Origin: Whitmania pigra
Taxonomy: Eukaryota; Annelida; Clitellata; Hirudinida; Haemopidae
Length of the DNA stretch: 64,000 nucleotides
Direction of reading: 5' to 3'
Assembly: GCA_021613335.1 (NCBI GenBank)
Contig: JAJTWR010000017.1
Span: 17,501 to 81,500 of the forward strand
Shown: positions 10,501-23,575 of the stretch, one piece after another
How the letters are laid out: each line of letters starts with the position of its first letter
How positions within the stretch are numbered: position 1 is the stretch's first letter
Position numbers and translations under genes: made by a program
The notes under the pieces: model-generated
Databases searched by the model: none
Told to the model about the DNA's origin: nothing
What the model saw: the letters and a program-made list of their open reading frames with translations, nothing else

Positions 10501-13500
10501 GCTTTCAGGGTTCGACATGTCACCGGAGATAAAGGACGTGAAGCCACAGCTTCCTCTGGCAAACTCAGTGAGGTTTTCTATTTATATAAACAGTTACACT
10601 ATAAATGTTTATAAAATATACAATCAAAATAAAATTACCACATTATTTTGCCCCAATAACATTTCATTTTACATAAAATAATTGAAACAAAACCACACCA
10701 GGTCCCACAACCTACTATTTTGTAACTGGGCTTCCATTAATGAGTTTCATTAGTAAATAAATCGAAATAATATCTCTTCAATCTCAAATACTAATGTAAT
10801 TCATAAGCCTAAAACAACTTCTCACTGTAAAGTCGTCGGCAGTTTCCAGTTTGCCCGAATCTTCGGCAAACATGAGATCATCCTCCTCGTTGTAATCGTG
10901 GTCTTTGAGACATTCAACATCCTCGCTAGAACTTCCCTCTTCACCAAAGCAAACAGTGGTCTGTTTGCTCCGAACGAGATGATGAGTCGTGCCAAAGTTA
11001 AGTGCAGTTTCAAAGACAGGAGCTTCAGACTCCTCCACACTGGCAGCATCGAACAAGAGGAGCACTGGTGCTGATCTCAAAAGGAATTTCTTATTCCCGG
11101 AACAAACAGCATCTTTCGACGGTTCATCAGTCTTTCGATCGCATTCTGCTAACGCATTAAAAGTAAATAAGTAAATCGTCATGTAATTAAACAGATTGAT
11201 GATTACCTGCTTCTCCTTCAGATCTTTCTCCTTCTGACTTATTAGAATATTCCAAGTTTGATTTGAGATCATTTTGCTTGGAATTAAATAAATCAGTAAT
11301 GATGCCATTGTTTTGATTTTCAAAGCAAGTTCTTTCAAAATTCAAGTCTTTACTGATAGATGTTTCATCAATGAAATTTAATTTAGAAGAATTGTCCACA
11401 ATGACACGCTTATGATTCAAAGAAGCATAAACATCATCATCATCATCATCTCTGTCAACAAGGGAATTACAAGAAAGGAAAACATAATCTTCATTATTTT
11501 GTGCATTTTCAACTAAAGTTGGCCCATCTCCATCTTTATTGGCATCTCCAAACATTTTTGCAACAAATTCATTGAAGTTGTTCACAAAAATATTTCCATT
11601 AGCTTTGGTGTCTTCATCTCTTTCAGAAGCAGAATTTACTGGAAAGTTAAAGTGAGTTGTCGAGCCATCATTACAAGCAACTACATCCGGGATTTGATCA
11701 TCGCCATCACTATCCGATCGAAAACTCAAATTAATTTTACATGCTTGAGGGGCATTTGCTGCAACGGTTCCAGAACTATTTACATCATTGTTATCTTCAG
11801 ATGAACCGAGTAATGAATTATTTTCAATCAACACGCGAGATCCACTTTCATCATCTGCCAACGAATTGCAATTAATGTTTCTTGTTTCGGCATCAATGCA
11901 AGATGTTTCTCGATCGTTGCTCACATGATCGCCAACACATGGACTCATAACCTTTGGCTTATCTAACCTGAATGTAGCAATAAACTCGCCAAGAACCTGA
12001 TAAGCCATGAGTCGTACCTAGAAACAAATTAATTGATTAATAAAATTCCAAACTTTCAATGGTGATAAGGCATAAACTTAATTTACCCATCTAGATTGGT
12101 CTCCCAGCAACTTCAAATACAACTCTGTTAACTGAGTTGCTCTCAGTGTTGGCCCTAAGGCATCTGCTACACCAGGAAATGACATAATGCAAGCTTTTCT
12201 CACACCCCAAACGTTATCCTCACACAGATTTGAAAACTTCTCAAACTTTGAAGAAATGCAAAATCAAGTTCTAAGGTTGGATCATGAATGCTAACAGAGA
12301 ACTGTAATATATATTATCTTATTATATGCAGGTATATTGATTATTTGAACCTACTTGGTTCAATATTTAGACTGGGAAAGAAATATAATGCACAATTGTG
12401 ATTAGAAAATAAGCCTGGATTTCAAACCTTGAATAGTTATGAAATTATGTCATTAGGTAAAAAAAGCAAGTATTGTACAATCAATTAAAACAAATTCTGC
12501 ATTATCCTTTCACAGGAGAATGAAAAGAAACCACATCAATCCTGACAAGGAGATATCTCCATAGTTTTGGAAACTAGAAAACCATCAAAAAGTTGACCAA
12601 ATATTCAATGAGTGTAAGATAAAGAGGCATAAAGTTGATTAAGAGAAAAATCTCATATAAAGGGAATGGTCTGCAGAGGCCATTTGGTTCAGCTTCTACC
12701 TGGTAGAGCCTCTACAAGACTTGGTATGATCTTAAGGCAAGTGAAAGGCAAATGCCAACTCAGAAAAGTGCTTTTAGTATCTAAAATTAACATGATGCTC
12801 TTAAAAATTATTTTCATTATGATCCAGTAAAATGTTTACAGTAAAATAATTACAGCCATCCCGTGCCCAATGATTAACGAGTATTGACAAAGTATGCCTA
12901 CTGAACTGCCAAGAATAAAAAGACCACAAGCCTTAGCAGAAAGCATTACAAACCATGAGCAGCTCGGACGCCTCAGCCCCCACGAGTTTGCACATGTCTG
13001 AATAATGTGATGCACAAGCCTGAAAATCATTAGTAATATATAAATTACTGTAATAAATGTTATGTGGGTTCGATTTAAATCAAGCAGGCAGAAATTATGA
13101 ATATTAATGAAGAAATAGTGAATAGTTGATACTCAGAAGCCTTCTTAAGCAATATAGTGGCAGATGAAAAATCAATTGTTCAGTATTTACACAAGCAAGT
13201 TCTCGAAGCATAAAAGGTGAACCACCATTTTGCATTATAGAAAACATTTTAATAAGTTGGATGTTAAAATTTGATGCAGTCAAGAATCAACATCTCCCTA
13301 CCCTTCTAACGTGGAATGACGGGTCAGATGCGAGCTGAAGAAAAAGCGGTAAAACGGTCGACATCAATATGGAGTGGTCCATGTAGGCTGCCAGACCGAT
13401 GAGAAACTGAGAGAGATTTGCATCATCAAATTCTGATGAACTGACTGCTCGCTTTATACACATTTCTAGTCTACTTAAAATTATTAGGTGTGACAAGGTT

Positions 13501-14727
13501 GCAAGTTAAAACATTTAAGTTGGCAATTAGTTTGCAATGTCAAAAATTCAAAATAAAGAAATCTAACGGAAACTCCATCAGCTCTGAGTTCATCATCATT
13601 TTCAGAGGTTGTTGACTCCACAACCACTGTTAGTAAAGTCTTTTCCACCAAACCTAGCAGAGCATAGAAATGAATCAATTCGGACCATAGGGCAAACTAT
13701 CTCATAATAAACCAACAAAATAATTGTAAATGTTAAATAACCCACAGATTGAAGTTGTTATTTGTACTTTGAAAATGTATTGATGATACTGATAACAATA
13801 ATATGATTTTAATGGTTTATTTTCCAACAGAATTTCATGATCAGGGGCAGCTTTCATTACATTGTGAAAACCACATAATTAAATCACTATTTTGATTAAT
13901 CACTTCAGTAAAATTACAGATAAAAATAATTTACTGTGTGGTATGGAATTCACATTTAGAAGATTAAACACAGATTCGTAGCAAGCCCTTCTGACCTACA
14001 AAACAGATGCCTTTTAGAAATCAGGTCATCATACTTAAGATTAAGGTAATTGAACTTTAGATACCTGGGTACTGCAATCTGTGAGAGACTTGTAGATGAT
14101 ATCATAAAGATCAGATGTGATATATCTCCCTAGCTTGGAGTGGCCAGAAAAATATGAACCAATCTCAAACAATTTCTCGGCGAGAAGAGCTCTCACTGAA
14201 ATTGCTAAATACAATTTTGAGACACAAAAATAAGTCAAAATTGTCAAAATGTAAGTTGGATTAGGTAAGGAAATTGAATTAATGTATCAAAAATTAAATA
14301 TTACAAAACAAATAGTAAATTTTAAAAACCTTGATCTTTTTGTAATGTGTCAATGACTACAAATAATTTTTTTATATCATGCTTGCAGAGCACCAAAAGG
14401 TTGTTAACAATAAAGTTTATGGCCATGTGTCTGATAAATTTAAACATTTAAATGAGATAAGGTAAACTTTCATCCACATTCTATTATCTTTGCAACGCAA
14501 TGAAACGAAGTTTTTTCATCAAACCTTTGATGCACTTGTACGTGTGTGGCGTAAACCACAAGTTGATCGATCTCACTGAGCTTTTTTTCCTCGCTTCCAT
14601 CCAAAAGTGACTCGTTTTTCGACATCATAAATGCACATAATCGCTTTCCATTCCTCAAAAAGTCTTCTGCTACATCTCCAGCAGAAACCTCAGCATCCCT
14701 TGTTATTGTTGCTGAGGCACACCACAC
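7531..14727 (-). CDS. PPP4R1: serine/threonine-protein phosphatase 4 regulatory subunit 1
   Basis: HEAT-repeat scaffold that binds the PP4 catalytic subunit and directs it to substrates. Exons in coding order: 14525-14727, 14330-14430, 14065-14204, 13935-13995, 13568-13653, 13302-13451, 12954-13019, 12087-12245, 11207-12017, 10826-11148, 10407-10553, 10028-10213, 9727-9888, 9492-9592, 9200-9320, 8820-8925, 8576-8723, 8307-8476, 7840-7866, 7531-7655. The sum is divisible by three and gives 1130 residues (human 950). Recognisable runs are DNVWGVRKAC, AYQVLGEFIATF, HCAYCFPAVTLTLGR, VRRTLSHSIHEMAVILGD and GRNWRMRD. Exons 9-11 form a long acidic, Asn/Ser/Asp-rich linker matching the variable middle of the family. 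The exon 6 and 11 acceptors and the exact start (Met at 14727 or a later Met) are the least certain. The last exon start is triplicated. Confidence 0.93.
7627..7776. repeat. 60-bp tandem triplication over the last PPP4R1 splice acceptor
   Basis: Units start at 7627, 7687 and about 7747 with exact 60-bp spacing (the string CCAAAGATGC recurs at 7647, 7707 and 7767). The first two units are nearly identical; the third has diverged. Each holds the minus-strand acceptor region and first bases of the final PPP4R1 exon. Confidence 0.9.
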
Positions 14728-15027
14728 TCAATTCATGTATCAGAATTCTCTATGGCGACATTTACTCATCCATTTTTGTCACTTGTAGAATATAATTATT
14801 TTAAGCTTGCTAAACATATGAACAGAATTATGTTACGACTCTGCAAAAATGTTTTAATTTTACAAATTTATTTTTACTTTTAAACTTTACATGTTTAAAT
14901 ATTTATTCTATAAATAAATAATGATTTAATATTACTCATCTTATTTGCTCATACCATATTTTGTCTTTGTTGTGGTTGCAAGCTGACCAAGTGTTTCACG
15001 TAGAATTTGAAAAAGAGCATTTACAAG
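14728..15027. promoter_or_regulatory. divergent promoter region between PPP4R1 and USP14
   Basis: 300 bp separate the two opposed start codons, so both promoters and 5' UTRs must lie here unless an upstream non-coding exon exists. The sequence is very AT-rich. No specific factor site is claimed. Confidence 0.55.
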
Positions 15028-18000
15028 ATGCCTGTCTATACCGGTATAAATTATAATTTATAATATTGCTTTGTTAAGTAATGTGCTTTTGATAATCTGT
15101 TTATGCGAACCATGATAATTCTAATTTTGTGGTTACATAACCTGGGATGAATTATGCCTTACAATGTTAATATGTCTAGATATTGGCTACCTTGTTATTG
15201 AAAGCTTCGAAAATTGATAAAAGTAAAACTGTATAATTGATTTTCCACTTTCATTGACCTACATTATCTCAGACTACATTTTCGTAGAGCATGTGTCAGC
15301 ATTTTCGCAAATTGAAGTTCTTTGCCTTAACAAGGCAACTAATTTGTTTTAAACTGCAAAATGTTTTGCTAGTTGCTAGTAAACTTGTAAATATGTTTAA
15401 ATTATGATTTCATTTTATATATTGAGATAAATCTTACATATTTTAGTTAATGTGAAGTGGGGCAAAGAAAAGTTTGATGCAGTTGAATGCAATACAGATG
15501 AACCTCCATTGGTTTTCAAGGCTACCCTGTTCTCTTTGTCTGGGGTTCTACCAGAAAGACAGAAAGTCATGATCAAAGGCTCTGTGTTGAAAGTTTGTTT
15601 TGCTGAATTAATAATAATAATAACAATATATTTAGTAATTTTATTTATATACCGATCTTGAGTATCAGTGGAGCTTAATTATGAACTCAACTTGTAATGA
15701 CTGATGCTTACAACTCAAATTCATTAACCACAGACTACTTTTAAGAATTATTATGCATGCTTTGATGTCAACCTTGAAATAAATTGCATATTTCAAATGC
15801 TTTATGAGCCATTTACAAATCAATGTTTCCTTTAAATTTAGGATGATACATGGGGCAACATAAAGATTGCAAATGTAAGTATTTCTTCTGAAAATAAATG
15901 ATTTTTTTAAACTTGCTAAATTTGTTTCTTATATTTTCAGAATGCCAATCTTTTGATGATGGGGTCTGCTGAAGAACTACCCCAAGCTCCAAATCAGAAA
16001 ATTGTTTTTATGGAGGATATGACAGAAAATCAACTTGCCAAAGCAGTTAGTGTGTTGCATCTTTTAGGTGATAAATGCTCAATTTATGTAAAAAAAAACA
16101 TTTCCTTAAAGTTGGAATTGCCGTCCGGATTGACGAATCTTGGAAACACGTGTTACATGAACGCAACTCTGCAGTGCTTGAGGTCTGTGGTCGAGCTCAA
16201 GGAATCCCTGAAGAAGTGAGGACCTATTTTTTGTGCTGAATTGCTTTTTATGTAGAATGCATTTCATTGAAAAATATTAACAAATAAAGAACAGTAGCGA
16301 ATATCATAGAGTAGTTCTGTGAATGACTTTCTGAAATCAGTTTCCAGAGCGGTTCAATGCTCGCTGCCAGTAACATGGACATCAGCGAATCGATGACGGC
16401 AGCCATGAAAGACCTGTTCAAAGTGATGGATCGCACATCGACCAGCATACCGCCGATCTTTATGCTCAACGTCCTTCACATGTGCTGCCCTCAGTTTGCC
16501 GAGAAGAATGATCACGGACAGTTTCAGCAACAGGTATGGATCGGGTACAACATAAGTTGTCGATTGAAATTTGTGTCGGCTTTCTATTGAATTCATTAAA
16601 ATGCTTGTAATGAGAGGATGTTGCATTTCCTGTTTAAGCTTGAAATTTGTTTGCCATTTCAACGTACTCGTGCGTTGGACTTATCTGCACTGTAACAATT
16701 AATCGACGATTTTTTGCAATTGTTTTCTTATCATTAACAGGATGCTAATGAGTGCTGGGTGGAACTTGTGAGGTGTTTGCAAAAGAGACTACCTGGAGTA
16801 GCTCCGACGCAGGTGTGCTTCAGTAACTTTTTTATTCTCAGAGTAATGTTAAATGTAAATTAAAAGTGAATTGGATGTTCAAATAAGCTTCCAATTGGAA
16901 TCTTTAAATTATTTTTTGCAAATGTGATCATCTACGTGAAACGGTTTTGTTATTCTGTATGTTAATTACACTAAATGTGTGTAATATTTTATTCAAGTTG
17001 AATTTGATTTTACATGTTTATTACATTATCTTTCCAGCCTAAACCTGGCAAAGGTTTTGTAGATCAATTCTTTGGAGGAGATTTCCAAACCACGTAGGTT
17101 TTCTGCAATTACTTCACTTAAATAAAACCAATTGATCAAAGAATAATATTGCAATGCTTTTGAAAAGTAAGAATATTTGCTTGTAATACTACTAATAAAT
17201 TTTTAATTAGAATGAAGTGCTTGGAGTCTCCTGATGAAGATGCGAAGGTTTCCACAGAATCATTTTATCAACTCAGTTGCTTCATTGAGAAAGGTATCAG
17301 AGTGATTTGATGATGTCAATGTTTATTTTTCTTGTTCCCATGCAAATACATCATGAATGAATGGATGTGGATTGAGCATTACTTCGAATGACTTTTGCAA
17401 TTTTGCGTTTACAAATGTCCCTTCTTTTAAATAATTGTATTTTTAAAATTTAAATAAAGCACTAAAGAAGAAAACCTTACTAATTAATGAGTTATATTTT
17501 TGCTTTCAGAAATCAAATATTTACAAAGTGGTCTCAAATCGGTAAATTTAAAAAAAATTATTGGCATTTAAAAGATTTATTAAAAATCGAAATCTTTCTT
17601 CTTAAGGGCCTAGAGGGTGAAATCAGCAAAAACTCCCCTTCATTGGGTCGCGATGCCAGATACCAAAAAACGGTTTGTCGTTGTTGTTCTTTCGATGTCG
17701 GAATGCCCAGGTTGAAGTTTGAAGTTTCTGTTTCAGAGCAAGATTTCAAGACTCCCTGCCTACTTGACAATTCAAATGGTTAGGTTCTTTTACAAAGGAA
17801 AGGAAGCTGTCAGTGCAAAAATTCTTAAGGTGAGAACTTTAAAAATTGTGACTTACTTTTAAGGCTATTTACTTTACACAGTGTGCACATTAATATGACT
17901 ATTTCATCATTTGGTGAGCATGATGTTAGGCACATATTTCATTGTGATTACAAATCAATGCATATTTTAATATATTCAATCCATAAGAAGTCCAATGGAG

Positions 18001-18917
18001 GGTCACATAGTTCTTATCATGCAATTAATGTTGTAAAAAAGTTACTAATTACTGACTTATTATTATTATTATTATTAATTAATTACTGAATAATTTATTT
18101 CTTCCAACAGGACATTAAATTTCCTCTCTCCCTTGATGTTTACGACTTATGCACACCAGAGTTGCAGAAGAGGCTTACTCCGGCAAGAGAGGCCTTCAAA
18201 ATTGAAGAAGACAAGGCAGTGGAAAGAAAAATTGAGGCATATTTCTTACAATTTTTTTAAGTTTACTACAGTTTATTATTAAAATTATTTTTATTAGCAA
18301 GGATTTTAATAACTTGATCTCTAAACTTCAATTCTTAAAATTTTATAGGCTGGAAAATCAAATGCTGTTATTAAGGAGAACATCAAATTTGAGAGGAAAC
18401 CATTCTCATTTGAGGATGGTGAGATTTACTCATATTTTGAATTGAAGTTGTTCTCTGTCGATGCACATTTGCCATTAATCTTTTAAACAGATCCCGGTTC
18501 CAACAACAGTGGATTTTATGAGCTGCAGGCTGTTTTGACCCACAAAGGAAGATCAAGTTCGAGCGGCCATTACGTGGCCTGGGTTAAAGGGAAGAAAGCT
18601 GGTAATTTATTTTTAGTTATTTGGAAGTTTTGTTTGCAGTTAATAAATTTACGTTTTTTGTGTTAGGTGAATGGCTGATGTTTGATGATGACAATGTAAC
18701 AGCTGTGACTGATGAAGATGTTCTCAAGCTTTCTGGAGGAGGTTTGTTAAAGTGCAAATCTCTGTTGAAAGTTGGAGTTGATCACTACTTTTTTTGTTAA
18801 ACAGGTGATTGGCATTGCGCTTATGTCTTACTTTATGGACCAAGAATTTTAGAAGTATCTGGAGATGTTGTGGGAAAGCTGCCAGAAGGTGGTGAAAATA
18901 AGATGGATGAATCATAA
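15028..18917 (+). CDS. USP14: ubiquitin carboxyl-terminal hydrolase 14
   Basis: Proteasome-bound deubiquitinase that trims ubiquitin from substrates at the 26S proteasome. Exons: 15028-15043, 15447-15592, 15842-15874, 15941-16045, 16112-16215, 16341-16533, 16741-16812, 17038-17093, 17211-17293, 17510-17541, 17607-17672, 17737-17829, 18111-about 18218, 18349-18418, 18491-18601, 18667-18741, 18805-18917. Total about 491 residues (human 494). The N-terminal ubiquitin-like domain starts MPVYTVNVKWGKEKF. The Cys box LTNLGNTCYMN places the nucleophile at Cys114, as in human USP14. QQDANECW, the His box SSSSGHYVAW and FDDDNV complete the USP core. Exon 13 has no strong donor (GT at 18219, or GC after GAG near 18235). 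Both keep the frame and differ by a few residues. Confidence 0.96.
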
Positions 18918-19923
18918 TTTGAACGTATTTCAAATAGTGGCTTGATAAGAAGACTATAGAAAGAAATATTAAACATCCTGTCATTTGATTTGTTTGATTT
19001 GAGGCATTGCCCCTGACTTTAGACTAGGTGCAAAAAAAGGTCTTCTCAAGTTGTGCAAAGGTTTGCTAGCCCCCTTGGAAAAGGCTGAAATGGCGTCCCT
19101 GCTACTGCTGTCTGGTTTTCACAGATGTAGTTGACCTAAATAGAACTAATTTATAGTGCTTGAGGAGACAAATGTCGCTGATGAACCATTTCCTTTTAAT
19201 TCAATATCTAAGATTCGGTAGTCCTATTTCAAATGATATTTTGGTCATTTTGTCCAATGCCTTGCATATAATAGAAGTTAGACTCACTGGTCTGTTGTTA
19301 CTAAGCGAACTTTTACATCCTTCTTGAAATAGTGGGATTACAACTGTATCCTAACATTTCTTTGTAATTATTCAGATCTGGAGTACTTGAACAAATCTAC
19401 CAATCTATCCAAATTTTACTCCTTGCCTCATGAAAAAAGTTTTGGATATATGTATCCGTACCAGGACTCTTATCAATCTTAGTTGTAGTTTTTCTAGCTG
19501 CTTATTAACTACTTTCACACGTAGGAGAATCAGCCAGAACGCGTTGGCGGGGAACCTAACAGTGGAACCAGTGGCGGATTTAACTGGGGTACAGCCAGGG
19601 AGTTAGTTAGCGACTTAAAGACCTTCTCACCCTGTCCTAATCCACTACTGTCACATCTAAATTAACTTTCCTCCTTGCTGATTGGCACATTTCGGCGATC
19701 CTTGCTAAAGAGCGGAGATTGTTGCATATTCGTGAGCTTCGGGGTGGGCATGGTCACAACACTAAAACTTGACATATTTCTTTAAATAATCAAACTAAAA
19801 GAAAAATTAGGAAGGCAACCTGTCCTATTTAGCCGAAGACAGTTGTAGCATAAGCTTGAATCTGATTAGGGCAAAAATTGTTGAAGCATGTAAACTCTTC
19901 AAGCTCATAAACATTAAGTGTAG
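18918..19923. other. USP14 downstream region with decayed repeats
   Basis: Short USP14 3' UTR, then repeat-derived sequence that includes the LINE fragment listed separately. No gene is seen. Confidence 0.5.
19223..19348 (-). mobile_element. LINE reverse-transcriptase fragment
   Basis: A minus-strand frame of about 40 codons reads VVIPLFQEGC...NNRPVSLTS.ICKALDKM, the NxRPVSL block of non-LTR retrotransposon reverse transcriptases (CR1/Jockey type). Stops and frameshifts occur on both sides. It is a dead 5'-truncated fragment. Confidence 0.8.
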
Positions 19924-20317
19924 TACCGTATTTTCACGAAATAAACACGCAGACGAATTTAACACGCGGACAAATATAACACGCAATTTTTCCAATTTAT
20001 GTAAAAAATCACTTATAAAACACGCAAACGATTATAACACGCACCAATAGACGCCTTTTTTTTGGCTAAAATAATTTAACATTTAAATTAAAATTATATT
20101 AAATTGAAGCAGTTTCTAATACATAAAACAATTAAATATAAAAGTTGTAAAAAAAATCTTCCGTTGGCTGAGCTGCCGATGCTTGAAGTGATAAATACAG
20201 TGATATATAGATAGAAGTGCTCTTGATTGAAATATAAGTCAAAATCATCTTAGTCATGCAACGGACTATAATCAAATAAACAAATAGATTGAAATATCAA
20301 CGTCGTTAAGAAAGTGG

Positions 20318-21213
20318 CTGATAAACGTAACTCGTACACTGTTGCCTACAAGCTTCAAGTCATTTCTAGAGCAAAAGACAAAGGTAACAGAGCAGCTGCT
20401 CGGGAGTTCAACGTTAATGAAGTGTCGGTTCGCGAATGGAGAAGGAAAGAATGATTGCTTGAAAAACTGAACCTGAGAAAACGTGCATGCCTTGGCCAAA
20501 ATGCGAAATGGCCAAAGTTAGAGTCTGATGTAAAGCTATGGGTCTTGGAACAAAAGAAGAGATAGCTTTTGACATTCCCGCTAATGAAAGCATCTGGCGC
20601 CAGAACTGTGGCAATAACAACAAGTGGTTACGAACGGACATGTTTCACAGTCATACTTGGATGCTCTGCGGCTGGCACCAAGTCAAAATCAATATTGATT
20701 TTCAAGAGACAATGCGAAAAATTTTCAGCATGAAGCTCTGGATTCAGAAATGTTCTCAAAAGAGGGGATTCTTTTAGTGCTCGCAGTTGATCATGGATGC
20801 AATGACTGCTCATAAAGAGGAGTCAGTTAAAAAGATGCTCAACTTAAGTGGATGTCACATTGCAATCATCCCGGGTGGTCTATCATCCAAACTGCAACCA
20901 CAAATTGTTGAGAAATTGACAGATATGAGAGGGAGAAATGAATGCAGAATGGCACATACACTCACACACCGTCTGGACGAAGCAGGAAGGCCTTGTATTC
21001 CGAGATATGCACGTGGGTTGAACGAGCATGGGACAAAGTGTCTCCTGATTTGATTCTGAGTGGCTTTAGAAATGCTGGCATTAAGTCTACAGGAAAGGAG
21101 TAAAGTGACCACCCGGACTTTGAACTAGCCTGCGATCCGGCAAGAGCCGAAAATGAATATGAAGACTGTTCAACTTTTGACGGATTTGAAGGCTTAGCTG
21201 ATGATGAGGAATA
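20318..21213 (+). pseudogene. decayed pogo/Tigger transposase
   Basis: The N-terminal helix-turn-helix is still readable (SYTVAYKLQVISRAKDKGNR, then AAAREF and SVREWRRKE) before a stop codon. Downstream, after deletions and frame changes, come the catalytic-domain run IAIIPGGLSSKLQP and the C-terminal run AWDKVSPDLILSGFRNAGI, typical of DDE_1-type transposases. Several stops show it is inactive. Confidence 0.85.
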
Positions 21214-21599
21214 ATTATTGGTCTTATGATTGATTTTTTGGATGTCTGTTTATAAATTGTTTAAAAACTTCAAAGAACTGGTTAACGATTCATGATCTCG
21301 CTGCAATTGACCAAAATTGGTCACGAGTCGCTTCGATATTGCGTTCTCTCTTCAATTCTTCCTCGAAACTATTTTTATCTTAAGATTTGCATCAACTTCC
21401 TACTTTGGAATTCATATTGTTTACGCATAATAATTTGTAAGACAAAAGTGAAGCAATACTTCAAAGGACGGTAACGAGCTCGTTAACCAATACCACGCTG
21501 CAAGGAGTCCGCTTAACAAGTCTCTGTGTCCCATAACTCATTAAATATGGAAATCACATATTTTAAATGTACAAATCTTAAGAGACATTTTTGAATATT

Positions 21600-21974
21600 T
21601 GAGATCAATTCTTGGAGTAGATGATGAAGTAAATCAGATGCATCATGCTGTGAGACACAGCTTCAATGGAAAGTATAGCGTTGTTGAGGTCCAAACCATA
21701 CATCAATTATAACATAAAATTTCATGAGATTTCAAGGTTAAAGTCTCCCCTTCAAGAACCATAAATGGATCATTGATCTGAGCATGAAATGCAGCTCATG
21801 TACGATAACCTTTATAATTGCATTGAAAGAAACAACGTTTTTTTAAATAAATTGAGATCAATTCTTGAAGCAAATACTGAAGTTATGCATTTGTACCATG
21901 CTCTGGGACACAGCTTCACTGTGAAGGTATGGCATTGTTGAGGTTCAAACAGTGCATCAACTATAACATAAAAG
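21600..21974. repeat. internal 121-bp direct duplication in the Tigger-like element
   Basis: Segments 21600-21720 and 21854-21974 align over their whole length, both starting GAGATCAATTCTTG and ending TATAACATAAAA, with about 80 percent identity by eye. The spacing is 254 bp. No coding content. Confidence 0.75.
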
Positions 21975-22852
21975 TGTGGCCAAAAGCTGCATATAATTTA
22001 TACCATCCAATGGGTTTCATGAATTTCTCTTATAGCAATGTAGAAAATCAAGTGACTCATTACCAGAAAAAGCCAAAGCAGTGGTGGTAATTCATTACAA
22101 TTACCAATTTGAATCTTCATAATGAGTTCCAAAAGAATGGGCTAAGACTTCTACTTTGTTTTCCAATAAAGACTGCAAAAGACTGATAACTGACCATCTA
22201 TTACCAAGATTGTAACTATTTTGTTCCATGCTTTTGAGAAGTGTTCAAAGAGTTTTTATAGCAAGACCATTAAGAGATTGAAGTCATTTGCTACAATAAG
22301 TCCATGCATGTTTGACTATTACAATATTAAACAGCACCAACCAAAGCTGTCTGAACCACCAGTGCTGAAAAAAACATTGTCACACAAACTGAAAACATTA
22401 GCTCCAATTATAATTATGATTAACAAAGAGTTGAAAAATTATGATGAAAATTCATAAAATAGTACAACACCCTACAAGTTTCCTATAGTTACCATCAATT
22501 AATTTATGTTAAATTCAAGTTGACGTCATAAATTCGAGAGCTGGACAAAGCAATGATTTGCGTGAATGTTTTGTCACATGCTTCTGTAAGCATATATCGA
22601 AAGTTCTTAATGCAATGCACTAACGCCCAATCAATTATAAACTATTTAAAATTAAAAATATAGTCTAAAGCTTTTGCAAAAACAATCAACAGTCTGTGCT
22701 ATCATTTAAATTTTTTTATTTTTTGTTGGTCGGAAATCAAATTTATGTAAATTTAATCTAGCATAACACGCATACGATTATAGCACGCATAGGGGGTGCG
22801 TGGTAAGTAAAATCGAACATAACACGCGTGTAATATGGGTGAAAATACGGTA

Positions 22853-23575
22853 ATTATCTACGCTCTTCAGCAAGAGCCTATTTTATTTTGACAAGGTTCC
22901 TGCGTTTGTTCTCTTAATTAGAAGACCTTGGAAAATTTTAGAAAATAAAACAATTTATCAGATGTCATACGGCCATATTTGTAGAAAATATGTTCAATTT
23001 TCTACGTTTTAAATTGTTTAAATTAGTGATTTTTTTTGTAAAAGTTGTAATCTGCATTTGTAATCAATACTTGCTCTATCATTTATTAAATTGTTATTTT
23101 AAAAATTAATGTGTCTCAGTTTTTATTTAGTGTTTGAGATACTTTAGTCAATGGGTATTTCCAGGAAATTGTTGCTCCACTACAACATGACGGGTATTCA
23201 TATTGTTTTCTCTTGTGACCAACTAGATAATTTTAGTGTTTTTAGAGTTGTTGCGTGTTATTAGAGTTTCATTTTTGGTTTATCGTCGATACTTGCATTA
23301 TATGATCTATTCAACTAATTTATCTGATCGTGGAATATACTTCAAATTACTTGCAATGGTTTTACAGAATATGACCTAGGGACATTTGAGTTTTTTATTT
23401 AATTGTTTTAAATTTCCATATTTAACCAGTAATGAAGATCGAGTTTCATTTAAGCTAATAAATGTTTATCGTTTTTTCGCAGTCTCAAAACTGTTTTACG
23501 GACGTCAATTTTAACAATTTAACGGGACTCATATTCATTCTAAATGTTAATAGTAAGGAACCTGAAAGAAGTAAT
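22853..23575. other. non-genic AT-rich stretch
   Basis: Between two transposons. I see no open frame, repeat or RNA gene that I can support. Confidence 0.4.

Larger units (their letters stand above)
19924..22852 (+). mobile_element. pogo/Tigger-like transposon, degenerate, near full length
   Basis: The left end reads TACCGTATTTTCAC and the right end GTGAAAATACGGTA, near-perfect inverted termini with TA at 19924-19925 and 22851-22852. Both ends carry several spaced AACACGC motifs just inside the termini. The transposase in the left half is broken, while the right half (21280-22750) has no recognisable coding content and contains an internal duplication. At 2.9 kb it is longer than the copy at 1-1115 would suggest, so other sequence may have been added. 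Confidence 0.85.

Noticed and set aside
10333..10681. Plus-strand frames around 10.4 kb
   Set aside because: They overlap PPP4R1 exon 11 on the minus strand, whose phase and total length are consistent.
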